Source: Hyphomicrobiales bacterium
GTDB taxonomy: Bacteria; Pseudomonadota; Alphaproteobacteria; JAPOUT01
DNA: 64,000 bases
Assembly: GCA_026708545.1 (NCBI GenBank)
Contig: JAPOUT010000109.1
Coordinates: forward strand, 86,522-150,521
Direction: 5' to 3'
The notes under the pieces were generated by a model that saw nothing but the letters and a program-made list of their open reading frames with translations, searched no databases and was not told where the DNA came from. This document shows, piece by piece, positions 27,177 to 35,969 of this stretch; position 1 is the first letter of the stretch, and the number at the start of each line of letters is the position of its first letter. A program made the translations under genes and the position numbers.

Positions 27177-27896
27177 CTAGGGTTTTTCGGAAATTATCTG
27201 GCTGGAATGGTCACTCTTCGGACGTTCCGACTCCAGGGATTCACCCGTCACCATCACATGTACGTGCTCCGCGACGTTGGTCACGTGGTCGCCTATCCGC
27301 TCTAAATTCTTCGCAATAAATAATAGGTGCATCGATAGTGTGATGTTACTCGGTGTTTCCATCATGTACGTCAGCAACTCACGAAATAGACTGTTATTCA
27401 ACTGGTCAACAGCCTCATCGCGCAAGCGTATTGCCTCGGCACGCTCAACATTCGCGTCGCGGTACGCCTCCAATACCCCGTGAATCATCTCGCCCACTAT
27501 CCCTCCCATCCGTTCGATGACGCGAATACCCCCATATTCTCCCGGTAACGCCGTCACGACCTGTGAACGATTCGCTATATTACGGGCGTAGTCGCCTATG
27601 CGCTCCAGCGACCCCCCTATCTTCATCGCGGCAACAACACGACGCAAGTCCAACGCCATCGGCTGTCGTAACGCCAACACCCTCACCGCAAGCGCATCAA
27701 CTTCATTTTCCAGAGCATCAATCGCGGCATCTCCCAAAACAACCTTTTGCGCTAACGCGGTATCCTCCTTCACAAGCGCCTGTATCGCATCTTCCAACTG
27801 TCTCGCCGCCAATACACCCATCTCCGCTATAATGTGGTCAATCTGGTCGAGCTCGTCATCGTAAGACTTAACGATGTGGTCTGTACGCTTCTCCAT
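27177..27896 (-). CDS. phoU: phosphate signalling and transport regulator PhoU
   Basis: 239 aa from the ATG at 27896 (MEKRTDHIVKSYDDEL); the extended track start overlaps pstB. Two repeated three-helix PhoU domains, each with the metal-binding E/DxxxD pattern: GGSLERIGDYARNIANRS near residue 85 and AKNLERIGDHVTNVAEHV near 190. It links Pst transport to PhoR signalling. Last gene of the pst operon, 7 nt after pstB. No phoB or phoR gene follows. Confidence 0.95.
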   Translation of the reverse strand: MEKRTDHIVKSYDDELDQIDHIIAEMGVLAARQLEDAIQALVKEDTALAQKVVLGDAAIDALENEVDALAVRVLALRQPMALDLRRVVAAMKIGGSLERIGDYARNIANRSQVVTALPGEYGGIRVIERMGGIVGEMIHGVLEAYRDANVERAEAIRLRDEAVDQLNNSLFRELLTYMMETPSNITLSMHLLFIAKNLERIGDHVTNVAEHVHVMVTGESLESERPKSDHSSQIISEKP

Positions 27897-27903
27897 AACC
27901 AAC

Positions 27904-28755
27904 CTATCCAATCCGCCCGGTAATATACGCCTGTGTGCGCGAGTCCTTTGGAGTCGTAAAGATGCGCTCCGTATCACCTTCCTCTACCAACTCGCCCAAA
28001 TGAAAAAACGCCGTCTTCTGCGATATCCGAGCCGCCTGCTGCATTGAGTGCGTCACAACGACAATGCTGTATTTCTGCCGCAATTCGTCGATTAAGTCCT
28101 CCACACGCGCACTCGCGATTGGATCCAGCGCAGAACAAGGCTCATCCATCAGAATAACCTCCGGCGCTATCGCAATCGCCCGGGCAATGCACAAACGTTG
28201 CTGCTGCCCGCCGGACAAACCCGTTGCCGATTCATGCATTCGGTCGCGAACCTCATCCAACAGACCCGCACGATCAAGACTGTTGAACACAATTTCGTCC
28301 AAATCCGCGCGAGAGGACGCAATTCCGTGAATCCGAGGACCATAGGCAACGTTGTCGTAAACGCTCTTCGGGAAAGGGTTGGGCTTTTGAAACACCATGC
28401 CAACCCGCATCCGCAAGGTAACGACATCAACCTCGGGAGCATAGATATCCTCGCCATCAAGAAAGATATTCCCTTTAACACGGCAGTTTTCAATCAAATC
28501 GTTCATGCGATTCAGACAACGCAGAAATGTCGACTTGCCGCAACCCGACGGCCCTATCATTGCGGTGACTTGATGGCGTGGAATTTCCACGTTCACGTTC
28601 GTAAGCGCAGGTTTTTCTCCGTAGAACACATCGATATTGCGCGCCGAAATCACCGAAGAACCCGCCTCCACACAATCCTCCCCTTGCTCGGAGGAAATTT
28701 CGGAGGTTGCCGTAGCTGTCGTTGTTACCGGTATGGGATGCACCAAACTCTCCAA
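27904..28755 (-). CDS. pstB: phosphate ABC transporter ATP-binding protein
   Basis: 283 aa with a TTG start at 28755, supported by GGAGGTG 7 nt upstream. ATPase of the high-affinity phosphate importer. Walker [20 protein letters not shown] near residue 72, signature [16 protein letters not shown] near 180, Walker [14 protein letters not shown]. The RCLNRMND extension is typical of PstB. A 30-residue Thr/Ser/Glu-rich N-terminal extension precedes the ABC domain. Confidence 0.97.
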   Translation of the reverse strand: MESLVHPIPVTTTATATSEISSEQGEDCVEAGSSVISARNIDVFYGEKPALTNVNVEIPRHQVTAMIGPSGCGKSTFLRCLNRMNDLIENCRVKGNIFLDGEDIYAPEVDVVTLRMRVGMVFQKPNPFPKSVYDNVAYGPRIHGIASSRADLDEIVFNSLDRAGLLDEVRDRMHESATGLSGGQQQRLCIARAIAIAPEVILMDEPCSALDPIASARVEDLIDELRQKYSIVVVTHSMQQAARISQKTAFFHLGELVEEGDTERIFTTPKDSRTQAYITGRIG

Positions 28756-28782
28756 TCTATTTCACCTCCATCATATCATGTT

Positions 28783-30024
28783 TCACCATTTCAATTCGAA
28801 CTTTTTGCGAAGGTAAATCGCGGCTGAATTCATCACCGCAAGGAACGCCAAAAGCACCAGTATCGCCGCGGAAGTCTTTTCCACAAAACCGCGCTCGGGA
28901 CTGTCCGCCCACAAAAACACCTGGACAGGCAATGCTGTTGAAGCTGAAGTAAAACCGTCGGGAATATCCGCGACGAAGGCCACCATCCCTATCATCAAGA
29001 GCGGAGCCGTCTCGCCCAAAGCCTGCGCCATCCCGATAATTGCTCCCGTGAAGATTCCCGGCATCGCGGAAGGCAACCCTTGGTGCAAAACCGCTTGCAT
29101 CGGAGTTGCCCCCAAAGCCAACGCCGCATAACGCAATGATGAGGGAACCGCCTGCAGCGCAGCCCTTGTCGCTATGATAATCGTGGGCAGAGTCATCAGT
29201 CCGAGTACGAGTCCGCCTACCAAAGGGGTTGAGCGTGGAACTCCAAACAGCCCAATAAACACCGCCAACCCCAGCAAGCCAAAAACTATCGAAGGAACCG
29301 CTGCGAGATTGTTGATGTTCACCTCAATAAAACGAAACAACCTCCCCTTTGCTGCGAATTCCTCAAGATAAACTGCGGCCATCACACCGACAGGAAACGA
29401 AAACAAAAAAGTCACGCACATCGTCAGCATCGAGCCAATCAACGCACCGAGAATACCGGCGACTTCGGGTTCGCGCGAATCGGCGTTCAGGAAAAAATCG
29501 CTGTTGAATACGGTCTCGACTTTCCCACCGGCCTCAATACGCTCGAGCCAACCGCGTTGCTCAGTGGAGAGGCGCTTGGAAAAACTATCGCGTTTATCAG
29601 GATCGGTCTCGAGGAATTCGCCAGCATCACTCGAAAACGGAACAGACAATACCACAATCCCATTATCGGGAACGGGAACATCGGCAAGGCGTTCGCGCAG
29701 GAGGAACTCCGCATCTCGACTTATCAGACCATAAAGCGCGCGCCTCTGTCTTCGCTCTGTAACTTCGGGGAATTGAGCCTTCCATGAATCCTTAATCATT
29801 GCCCCGTATCTATCACCATGATGCTCGGAGACGACAACTTCGAAGAGCATCCGTTTATGTATGAGCACTCCTGCACCATTGATGATAATCGTTGCCAATA
29901 ATACAAATAGAAACGCCAACGCAAAGCACAACGCCACAACCCCGTAGCAACGGAAGCGTTTTTCCGCAGCGTGACGGCGTCGTAGTCGCGTTCGTATACG
30001 TTGAGGCAAAACCGCGCTATTCAT
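28783..30024 (-). CDS. pstA: phosphate ABC transporter permease PstA
   Basis: 413 aa from the ATG at 30024, overlapping the pstC stop by 8 nt; the track's 30063 start would overlap by 47 nt. One N-terminal membrane segment (about 30-50), then a large extracytoplasmic insertion (about 55-190) seen in alphaproteobacterial PstA. Then the five-helix permease core with ALALGATPMQAVLHQGLPSAMPGIFTG, the EAA-type loop that contacts PstB. Imports phosphate together with PstC. Confidence 0.94.
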   Translation of the reverse strand: MNSAVLPQRIRTRLRRRHAAEKRFRCYGVVALCFALAFLFVLLATIIINGAGVLIHKRMLFEVVVSEHHGDRYGAMIKDSWKAQFPEVTERRQRRALYGLISRDAEFLLRERLADVPVPDNGIVVLSVPFSSDAGEFLETDPDKRDSFSKRLSTEQRGWLERIEAGGKVETVFNSDFFLNADSREPEVAGILGALIGSMLTMCVTFLFSFPVGVMAAVYLEEFAAKGRLFRFIEVNINNLAAVPSIVFGLLGLAVFIGLFGVPRSTPLVGGLVLGLMTLPTIIIATRAALQAVPSSLRYAALALGATPMQAVLHQGLPSAMPGIFTGAIIGMAQALGETAPLLMIGMVAFVADIPDGFTSASTALPVQVFLWADSPERGFVEKTSAAILVLLAFLAVMNSAAIYLRKKFELKW

Positions 30025-30976
30025 ATCTCTGTCTATATTTGTGAACAATTCGTAACGCCACAACGTTCAAAAGCAGCGTTATCATAAACAAAGTTAACGC
30101 CAATGCGAATGCCGACAAGGTCTTGGTGGAGTCAAATTCATGGTCACCCACAAGCAATGAAACTATCTGCACCGTCACAGTTGTAACCGCATCGAAGGGA
30201 TTTAACGTCAAATTTGCGGCAAGCCCGGCGGCCATCACCACTATCATCGTCTCTCCTATCGCACGCGACAACGCCAATAACAAGGCCGAAGCAATTCCAG
30301 GAAGCGCTGCAGGCAACAGAGTTAACGTAATGGTTTCGGATTGAGTCGCCCCTAGCCCGTAGGAGCCCTCGCGCAAACTCAGCGGAACTGCACGAATCAC
30401 ATCATCGCACAGAGACGAAACAAACGGGATAATCATCACCCCCATTACCAGCCCGGCTGCCAAAGCGCTCTCCGAGGCAATCTCAAACTCGAAATACCTC
30501 CCCACATCACGCACAATCGGCGCAAGAGTCAAAGCTGCAAAAAAACCATAAACGACTGTAGGAATCCCCGCTAACATCTCGATCAACGGCTTCGTTAGGT
30601 TGCGTGTCTTTGGCGCAGCGTATTCGCTCATGTAAATCGCAATCAACAAGCCTATCGGCGCGGCGATGGCAATAGCGATCGAAGTTATCAGGAGCGTCCC
30701 GGCCAGCACCGGCACGAGTCCGAAACTCCCGGATTGTCCGACTTGGTCCGTGCGGATGGCCGTCTGCGGACTCCACTCAAGCCCGAAAAAAAATGCCACT
30801 GGCGACACCTGCTGAAAGAACCGAAGCGCCTCAAAAATTATTGAGAAAAATATTCCGAAGGTCGCGAGTACGCAGACTGAAGCACTCAAGAAAAAGAAGG
30901 CCTTGAGAGTTCCTTCTATCACACGCCGGAGGCTGACACCGCCGCGACGCAAACTCATAGTCGCTTGCATATTCAT
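30017..30976 (-). CDS. pstC: phosphate ABC transporter permease PstC
   Basis: 319 aa, E. coli-like length. Six predicted membrane segments, with GSYGLGATQSETITLTLLPAALPGIASA as the coupling loop and PIGLLIAIYMSEYA, characteristic of PstC. The start ATG has GGAGG about 12 nt upstream; a second ATG two codons later is better spaced. It sits between pstS (46-nt gap) and pstA (overlap). Confidence 0.94.
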   Translation of the reverse strand: MNMQATMSLRRGGVSLRRVIEGTLKAFFFLSASVCVLATFGIFFSIIFEALRFFQQVSPVAFFFGLEWSPQTAIRTDQVGQSGSFGLVPVLAGTLLITSIAIAIAAPIGLLIAIYMSEYAAPKTRNLTKPLIEMLAGIPTVVYGFFAALTLAPIVRDVGRYFEFEIASESALAAGLVMGVMIIPFVSSLCDDVIRAVPLSLREGSYGLGATQSETITLTLLPAALPGIASALLLALSRAIGETMIVVMAAGLAANLTLNPFDAVTTVTVQIVSLLVGDHEFDSTKTLSAFALALTLFMITLLLNVVALRIVHKYRQRYE

Positions 30977-31022
30977 AACGGTACAAATCCTCCGACAAAT
31001 GATATTGGGTCACGCCACCTGC

Positions 31023-32093
31023 CTAGAACGACATCGGCTTGAGTGCACGAGCTTGCTTGCCCATTGCCTCGCGCTCCTCCTCGGGAAGCGGGATGAGCCC
31101 CTTGTCTACCAAGTAACCCTCTTCTCCCCAAGCGTCCTCATCGGTGAAAGCACTAACATATTCGCGCAAGCCCGGGACGATGTCTACATGCGCGTTCTTC
31201 ACATAGAAGAACAGCGAACGCGATACGGAATAATCCCCCGAGGCGATATTCTCGAAGCTGGGCTCGACACCACCGACATAAGAGCCATGCAAGCGGTCTT
31301 GGTTCTGGTCAAGGAAACTAAATCCGAACACGCCGAATGCTTCCGGGTTGCTCAGAAGCTTCTGCACGATGAGATTGTCGTTCTCTCCAGCATCAATCCA
31401 AGCTCCATCCTCACGAACCGTGTGACAGAGGGTTTTATAGGCGTTCTTGTCCGACTTACTCATTGCCTTGATGCTGTCGAACGACTTGCATCCGCCCTCC
31501 ATGGCAATCTCCACGAAGGCATCACGCGTCCCCGATGTCGGAGGAGGCCCGAGAACCTCAATCGCAACGTTCGGCAAGGACGAATCGATATCACTCCAGT
31601 TTTTGTAGGGATTGGCCACCAAGTTGGCACCATCCACGCCGCCCTCGGGAACCTCCTTGGCAAGCGCAAGCCAGATCTGTCGCAAGGTGACGTTTATCGT
31701 TGACGATTCTCTCGAGTTCGCCAAGACAATGCCATCGAAACCAATCTTAACCTCGGTGACCTTGTCCACGCCATTCTTGGCACAAGCTTCCACCTCCGAA
31801 GATTTGATTCGACGCGAGGCATTCGTGATGTCCGGATGGCTTTCGCCCGCTCCGGCACAGAACAACTTCAAACCCCCGCCGGAACCGGTACTCTCCACCA
31901 GTGGCGTAGGAAAGTCACTGCTCTTGCCGAAATACTCTGAAACAGCCGCCGAAAACGGAAAAACCGTCGACGAGCCGACAATATGTATCCGCCCACGCTC
32001 GGCAAGGCTTTCACCCGCATCGAAGCCGGCCAAAACTATCAAAGCGAACCCCGAGGCGACCGCCCATTTGGTTGGAAATAGTGAATTTTTCAT
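31023..32093 (-). CDS. pstS: periplasmic phosphate-binding protein
   Basis: 356 aa from the ATG at 32093, preceded by AAGGAGG; the track start (32180) lacks a ribosome-binding site. Signal peptide up to about AGESLAERG. RIHIVGSSTVFPFSAAVSEYF holds phosphate-contacting Ser/Thr residues, ESTGSGGG follows, then PPTSGTRDAFVE near residue 180. Binds phosphate and delivers it to PstCA. First gene of pstSCAB-phoU. I could not find a convincing Pho box in its long upstream region. Confidence 0.96.
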   Translation of the reverse strand: MKNSLFPTKWAVASGFALIVLAGFDAGESLAERGRIHIVGSSTVFPFSAAVSEYFGKSSDFPTPLVESTGSGGGLKLFCAGAGESHPDITNASRRIKSSEVEACAKNGVDKVTEVKIGFDGIVLANSRESSTINVTLRQIWLALAKEVPEGGVDGANLVANPYKNWSDIDSSLPNVAIEVLGPPPTSGTRDAFVEIAMEGGCKSFDSIKAMSKSDKNAYKTLCHTVREDGAWIDAGENDNLIVQKLLSNPEAFGVFGFSFLDQNQDRLHGSYVGGVEPSFENIASGDYSVSRSLFFYVKNAHVDIVPGLREYVSAFTDEDAWGEEGYLVDKGLIPLPEEEREAMGKQARALKPMSF

Positions 32094-32185
32094 CTGATAT
32101 CCTCCTTGTGAAGTTGTTTGTGCGACTTGGCGCCGAATCAGCAGCCCCGAATTGGACCACTGATTCGCACGCTTACACAACTCTC

Positions 32186-32215
32186 TTGACGATTTTTAAG
32201 AGTGAAAAATATATT
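32186..32215 (+). promoter_or_regulatory. candidate sigma70 promoter reading into the non-coding region
   Basis: TTGACG (32186-32191), 18-nt AT-rich spacer, TATATT (32210-32215). It points away from pstS, into the structured region and towards the lipoprotein gene. No ORF with a good start follows, so it would drive a non-coding transcript starting near 32222. Motif match only. Confidence 0.4.
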
Positions 32216-32449
32216 TTTTTCCTATTGCCAAATTAAATAACCGGGCTATCCTGTGCGAATCCTCTCAGCACTCCAGCCTCGAAAAGTCCGCGCTAGGCGT
32301 CGGCGGGCGTTTAGGTGTCGGCTTCTGAATTCCGAATTTCGCGTGTTGCCATCGGATAAGTTCCGATACATGGGTATTGAGTATCAAGCCTGCCACTGCA
32401 TCCCAGTTGTGGCCTGCGGCCCGAAACGCTCCCCGAGTGGAGCCCGCTG

Positions 32450-32473
32450 AAAAGCGAGAGGCCCTCCTCTCGC
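32450..32473 (-). terminator. terminator-like hairpin in the pstS-tRNA-Ser gap
   Basis: On the minus strand GCGAGAGG-AGGG-CCTCTCGC forms an 8-bp GC-rich stem with a 4-nt loop, followed by TTTT. It would end transcripts coming from the tRNA-Ser side before they reach pstS. The T-run is short, so efficiency is uncertain. Confidence 0.5.
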
Positions 32474-32939
32474 CAGGTTGGTTGCACCATTTACGAGCCT
32501 TTTTCCTGTAACTTTGCCCCTCTTTCGCATGAACTTGAAACAAGAGGCCCTGCCCAAAACGTGAAGGATACGGACCCGGATGCCTCTTATACAAACAAGG
32601 TGGACCGTGAGATCGATGCCCATTATTTCATTACGGACGGGGCGAGAACAAATAACGTAAATCACCGACAGAATCACGCAATATCAAGCAGATACCCCGC
32701 CCATATATGGCCAGAATGCCCGCGGGCGCCGAATATGCCGTATCTACCAGCGGGCGCTCATAGGCGCCGATTCGGCCGAAAAACCAAAATTGCTCAAATT
32801 CGCGCTGTCGAATTTTAAATTTGATAGCGGAAAAACAATCGAAAATTCCGTAACTCCCTTGATTTACTAGATGAAATCAACACTACCGCCATCAAGTTAG
32901 AGAGGTCAAACAGGGCATTTCAAGCAAAAAACAAGAAAT

Positions 32940-33029
32940 TGGCGGAGAGGGTGGGATTCGAACCCACGGCACGCTCACGCGCGCGGTAGTTTTCAAGACT
33001 ACTGCCTTCGACCACTCGGCCACCTCTCC
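32940..33029 (-). tRNA. tRNA-Ser (anticodon UGA)
   Basis: Minus strand GGAGAGGTGGCCGAGTGG... with a full acceptor stem GGAGAGG/CCTCTCC, anticodon stem-loop GTAGT-CTTGAAA-ACTAC (anticodon TGA, reads UCA), a long variable arm typical of class II tRNAs, and the T-loop GGTTCGAATCC. The 3' CCA is encoded (32942-32940). Confidence 0.95.
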
Positions 33030-33161
33030 TAATCGATATTACCGGACCATCTTACAGCCTCAACGCCACTATTTCGACACCCCCGTCACAACACCCTAGA
33101 CATATCCCGTGAAAAGCGGCATATTCGGAGGCGTAATTGGAACATTTGCGTTGGAAGTACC

Positions 33162-33401
33162 ATGCTTGCTTTGTTGCGACATCCGCTTTCTTATATGCTT
33201 CTTGCCGGGGCGCTACTGTCCGGGTGCAGTGCCATCCACGGCCATCACGAAAACTATGATCAAACATGCCAGCAACAAGGCTGGAAACCAGACACGCAAC
33301 AATATGACGAATGTATCGAAAAGCTCAAACAAGAGCACTCCGACGAAGAAATGCCGGATTCCCTCCTTGACGGTGGATGGTGGATCGGCACGTGGTTCTA
33401 A
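33162..33401 (+). CDS. small Cys-containing lipoprotein
   Basis: 79 aa. Signal peptide MLALLRHPLSYMLLAGALLSGC with lipobox LSGC, so the mature protein of about 58 residues is lipid-anchored. It has two Cys in the pattern QTCQQQGWKPDTQQYDECIEKL, like the CxxxGxxPGTxxYxxC motif I have seen in small alphaproteobacterial lipoproteins of unknown role. It ends in WWIGTWF. Its last 29 nt may overlap the start of hisS. Function unknown. Confidence 0.7.
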   Translation: MLALLRHPLSYMLLAGALLSGCSAIHGHHENYDQTCQQQGWKPDTQQYDECIEKLKQEHSDEEMPDSLLDGGWWIGTWF

Positions 33402-34845
33402 AACTGTAAAAGCACGACTCCCGAAAGGGTTGCGCGATATTGGTGAGTGCGAGGCCTACGCGCAGAACCGAATGTTGCGGGCGCTCTCGGAAGTCTGCAC
33501 TTCGTGGGGCTTCAGCGCCCTCGAGACTCCCATTCTCGAATACGCCGATGCTTTAGGAAAGTTCCTGCCGGATGAGGAACGTCCCAACGCCGGCGTATTC
33601 TCCTTACGCGACGACGACGAACAATGGCTCGCATTGCGCTATGACCTTACCGCTCCGTTGGCTCGCTATGTGGCGGAGAACTATGACTCCCTGCCCAAAC
33701 CCTTTCGCCGTTATCAGCATGGACCGGTCTTCCGCAACGAAAAACCAGACCCCGGACGCTTCCGGCAGTTCATGCAGTTCGATGCCGATATCGTCGGCGC
33801 ACCCGTTCCCCTCGCGGACGCAGAACTGTGCGCGTTAGCCGCAAAGTGCATGGACACGCTCGGACTGAAAGAGAAATACTCTCTTCATATTTCCAACCGC
33901 AAACTCCTTGATGGGTTGTTGGAAAGTATCGGTTTGAATAAAAATGAGTCCGGCTTTGCGGAGAAGCGCCTGCGCGTTTTACGCTCTATCGACAAAATGG
34001 AACGCTTGGGCGCACGGGCTGTGACGGATCTTCTGGGAATGGGGCGCAAAGACAAGTCGGGTGATTACACTCCGGGCGCAGGATTGGACCAAAAAGCCAT
34101 AGAGAAAGTTCTTGCGCTTGTGGAAGGACACATCGATTTCCCCAGCCTAGAAGCTATCATGGGCGAGACTGCCTCGGGTAAAGAAGGGATTGAACAGTTG
34201 CACGAGATGATAGATTTGATGAAGGCTTTCGGCGTCAATGAGGATGTCATCGAGCTAGACCCTACAGTCGTGCGTGGATTGGATTATTACACCGGTCCTA
34301 TCTTCGAAATTAAGATGGGTGCTAGCGACTCCCGTCTGACTCGTTTTGGTTCGGTTGGTGGAGGAGGTCGTTACGATGATTTGGTCACGCGTTTCAAAGG
34401 AATCGAAATTCCCGCAGCGGGTTTTTCCATCGGTATAAGTCGACTCTATACGGTTTTAGAAGCAATGAAAGAGTCGTCTGCCATTGAAGGGGAAACGCTC
34501 GATGTCGTAATTTTACTCCTGGACTCAACAGACAGAACCGAAGCCGTTCGAATCACTCGAGAGTTGCGCGAGGCAAATATCCGCGCCGAAGTTTATCTTG
34601 GCTCGAGTGGGATGCGTGCGCAGATGCGCTACGCTGACCGTCGTAGCGCAAAACTTGCCATCATTCAGGGCGAACAGGAACGCAAGCGTAACGAAATCAC
34701 CATTCGCAACCTCGTTTTGGGAAAAGAGTTGTCCGCAAGCATTAAGGATTCATCCCAGTGGAAAGAAGGCGGTGAAGCACAACGTTCCGTCGCCAGAGAA
34801 AGATTGCTCGAGGAAGTATCCAAAACGCTCGCCTCGCAAAAATGA
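33373..34845 (+). CDS. hisS: histidyl-tRNA synthetase, alphaproteobacterial type
   Basis: About 490 aa. The track start (33109) would run through the lipoprotein gene in another frame. I take the GTG at 33373, since the conserved LPKGLRDIGECEAY begins 18 residues later. Charges tRNA-His. Class II motifs: RYDLTAPLARYVA, then YQHGPVFRNEKPDPGRFRQFMQFDADIVG (motif 2), VRGLDYYTGPIFE (His A), GGGGRYDDLV. The form GSVGGGGRYDDLVTRF with FSIGISRLY is that of the divergent alphaproteobacterial HisRS. Translation is coupled to hisZ by ATGA overlap. The start codon remains uncertain. Confidence 0.93.
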   Translation: MDGGSARGSKTVKARLPKGLRDIGECEAYAQNRMLRALSEVCTSWGFSALETPILEYADALGKFLPDEERPNAGVFSLRDDDEQWLALRYDLTAPLARYVAENYDSLPKPFRRYQHGPVFRNEKPDPGRFRQFMQFDADIVGAPVPLADAELCALAAKCMDTLGLKEKYSLHISNRKLLDGLLESIGLNKNESGFAEKRLRVLRSIDKMERLGARAVTDLLGMGRKDKSGDYTPGAGLDQKAIEKVLALVEGHIDFPSLEAIMGETASGKEGIEQLHEMIDLMKAFGVNEDVIELDPTVVRGLDYYTGPIFEIKMGASDSRLTRFGSVGGGGRYDDLVTRFKGIEIPAAGFSIGISRLYTVLEAMKESSAIEGETLDVVILLLDSTDRTEAVRITRELREANIRAEVYLGSSGMRAQMRYADRRSAKLAIIQGEQERKRNEITIRNLVLGKELSASIKDSSQWKEGGEAQRSVARERLLEEVSKTLASQK

Positions 34846-35969
34846 GTCCCGTATCCGCTTCTTCTACCGATGCTTTACGCATCGAGAGTGTCTCGTTTGC
34901 ACTTGCACGCATGCTTCAAGAGGCGGGTTATAAAGCTGTCTCCACGCCCATTCTTCAGCCGTTAGAGGTATTTCTCGAATACGCCGGCGAAGATATTCGG
35001 AAACGCCTCTATAGCGTTACAGATATAAGCGGAGGTGAGCACTGCCTTCGTCCTGACCTGACTATTCCGACATGCCGGCACTATCTTGCATCCTCGGGCG
35101 GTGCAAATGGCGTTGAAGCGCGTCTGTGCTATCGCGGCGATGCATTCCGCTACCACGCCAAGGAATCGCTGAAACCCTCGGAATTTCCGCAAGTCGGCGC
35201 CGAGTATTTCGGTGGCAACAATTCTATTGATGCCGACGCCGAAATCATGGCGCTCGCTATCGATGGACTTCGACAACTCGGTTGCAAGGGATTCGAGATA
35301 GAAATCGGCGATCTGTATTTGTTTGGTGCTTTGGCGAAAAGTGTTGGGAAAAATTCTCCTTGGGGAGAGCGACTGCATCAAGTATTCTACCGTTCTGAAG
35401 AACGGTTCGACAAATTACTCCAACTCGCAAAGGAAGGCACACGGCAAACATCGCGTACGATTCCCGAAACAGACAATGTTGAACCAATTAATACGGACAT
35501 GGTTCTAGGCGGACGTTCCATCGAGGAAATCCAAACGCGGTTCAAGGAACGTATGGAACGCCGAAGCCTGCCGTCCCTACCCAAAGACGTCGGCACAATG
35601 TTGGAGAAATTTCTGCGCATTCGGGCACCCTTCCCCCAAGCGCTCAAAGATATCCGCAACACCACGAACGCCGCTGATATTGCACCGGCACTCGAGTGCC
35701 TCGAACAACGCGCCGAATGTTTGCGCAGGCACGGCATCGATATCAACGATGCAATTTTCTCAACCGGATTCGGACGCAGGCTAGGCTACTATACCGGTTT
35801 CGTCTTCGAGGTGCGTGTTGGCGAGATGCAAATCGCCGCGGGCGGGCGTTATGACCAACTCCTTCAGGCGCTCGGAAGCGAGCGGAGGATTCCGGCGGTG
35901 GGATTCGCAGCTCGACCCGACCGCATCGCAGCCCTTTTTCCCAAATTTGCCGAGAGGATCACACCGTGA
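34842..35969 (+). CDS. hisZ: ATP phosphoribosyltransferase regulatory subunit
   Basis: 375 aa. HisRS paralogue without aminoacylation activity that forms a hetero-octamer with the short HisG, giving allosteric control by histidine. Kept HisRS-like pieces: LRPDLTIPTCRHYLASSGG, GFGRRLGYYTGFVFEVRVG and AAGGRYDQLLQALG. Flanked by hisS and hisG with 4-nt overlaps, the standard alphaproteobacterial trio. Confidence 0.93.
   Translation: MSPVSASSTDALRIESVSFALARMLQEAGYKAVSTPILQPLEVFLEYAGEDIRKRLYSVTDISGGEHCLRPDLTIPTCRHYLASSGGANGVEARLCYRGDAFRYHAKESLKPSEFPQVGAEYFGGNNSIDADAEIMALAIDGLRQLGCKGFEIEIGDLYLFGALAKSVGKNSPWGERLHQVFYRSEERFDKLLQLAKEGTRQTSRTIPETDNVEPINTDMVLGGRSIEEIQTRFKERMERRSLPSLPKDVGTMLEKFLRIRAPFPQALKDIRNTTNAADIAPALECLEQRAECLRRHGIDINDAIFSTGFGRRLGYYTGFVFEVRVGEMQIAAGGRYDQLLQALGSERRIPAVGFAARPDRIAALFPKFAERITP

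Larger units (their letters stand above)
32094..32939. other. 846-nt structured non-coding region upstream of pstS
   Basis: No credible ORF on either strand. It must contain the pstS promoter. Visible: a stem CGAATCAG (32134-32141) / CTGATTCG (32160-32167) in the pstS leader; a plus-strand promoter-like pair TTGACG-N18-TATATT; hairpins ATCGGA-TAAGT-TCCGAT near 32349 and GGCC-TGC-GGCC near 32411; a strong 8-bp stem-loop at 32454-32473; and AGATAC/GTATCT pairing around a GCCCGCGGGC core near 32690-32745. This density of dyads suggests one or more structured RNAs, but it does not match tmRNA, RNase P, SRP or 6S as I know them. Confidence 0.5.

Noticed and set aside
30795-30801. GCCACTG, the B12-box core
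   Set aside because: Lies inside pstC coding sequence, with no riboswitch architecture around it.
32281-32310. CGAAAAGTCCGCGCT as a possible RNase P conserved region I
   Set aside because: Only a partial match, and the other conserved RNase P segments were not found downstream.
32253-32818. Short ORFs (32253-32450 and 32561-32818 plus; 32265-32594 and 32384-32677 minus) in the pstS upstream region
   Set aside because: Atypical Arg/Cys-rich composition, no ribosome-binding sites, mutually overlapping; more likely non-coding.
33109-33372. Long N-terminal extension of hisS
   Set aside because: Runs through the lipoprotein gene, whose lipobox and Cys pattern are convincing, in another frame.
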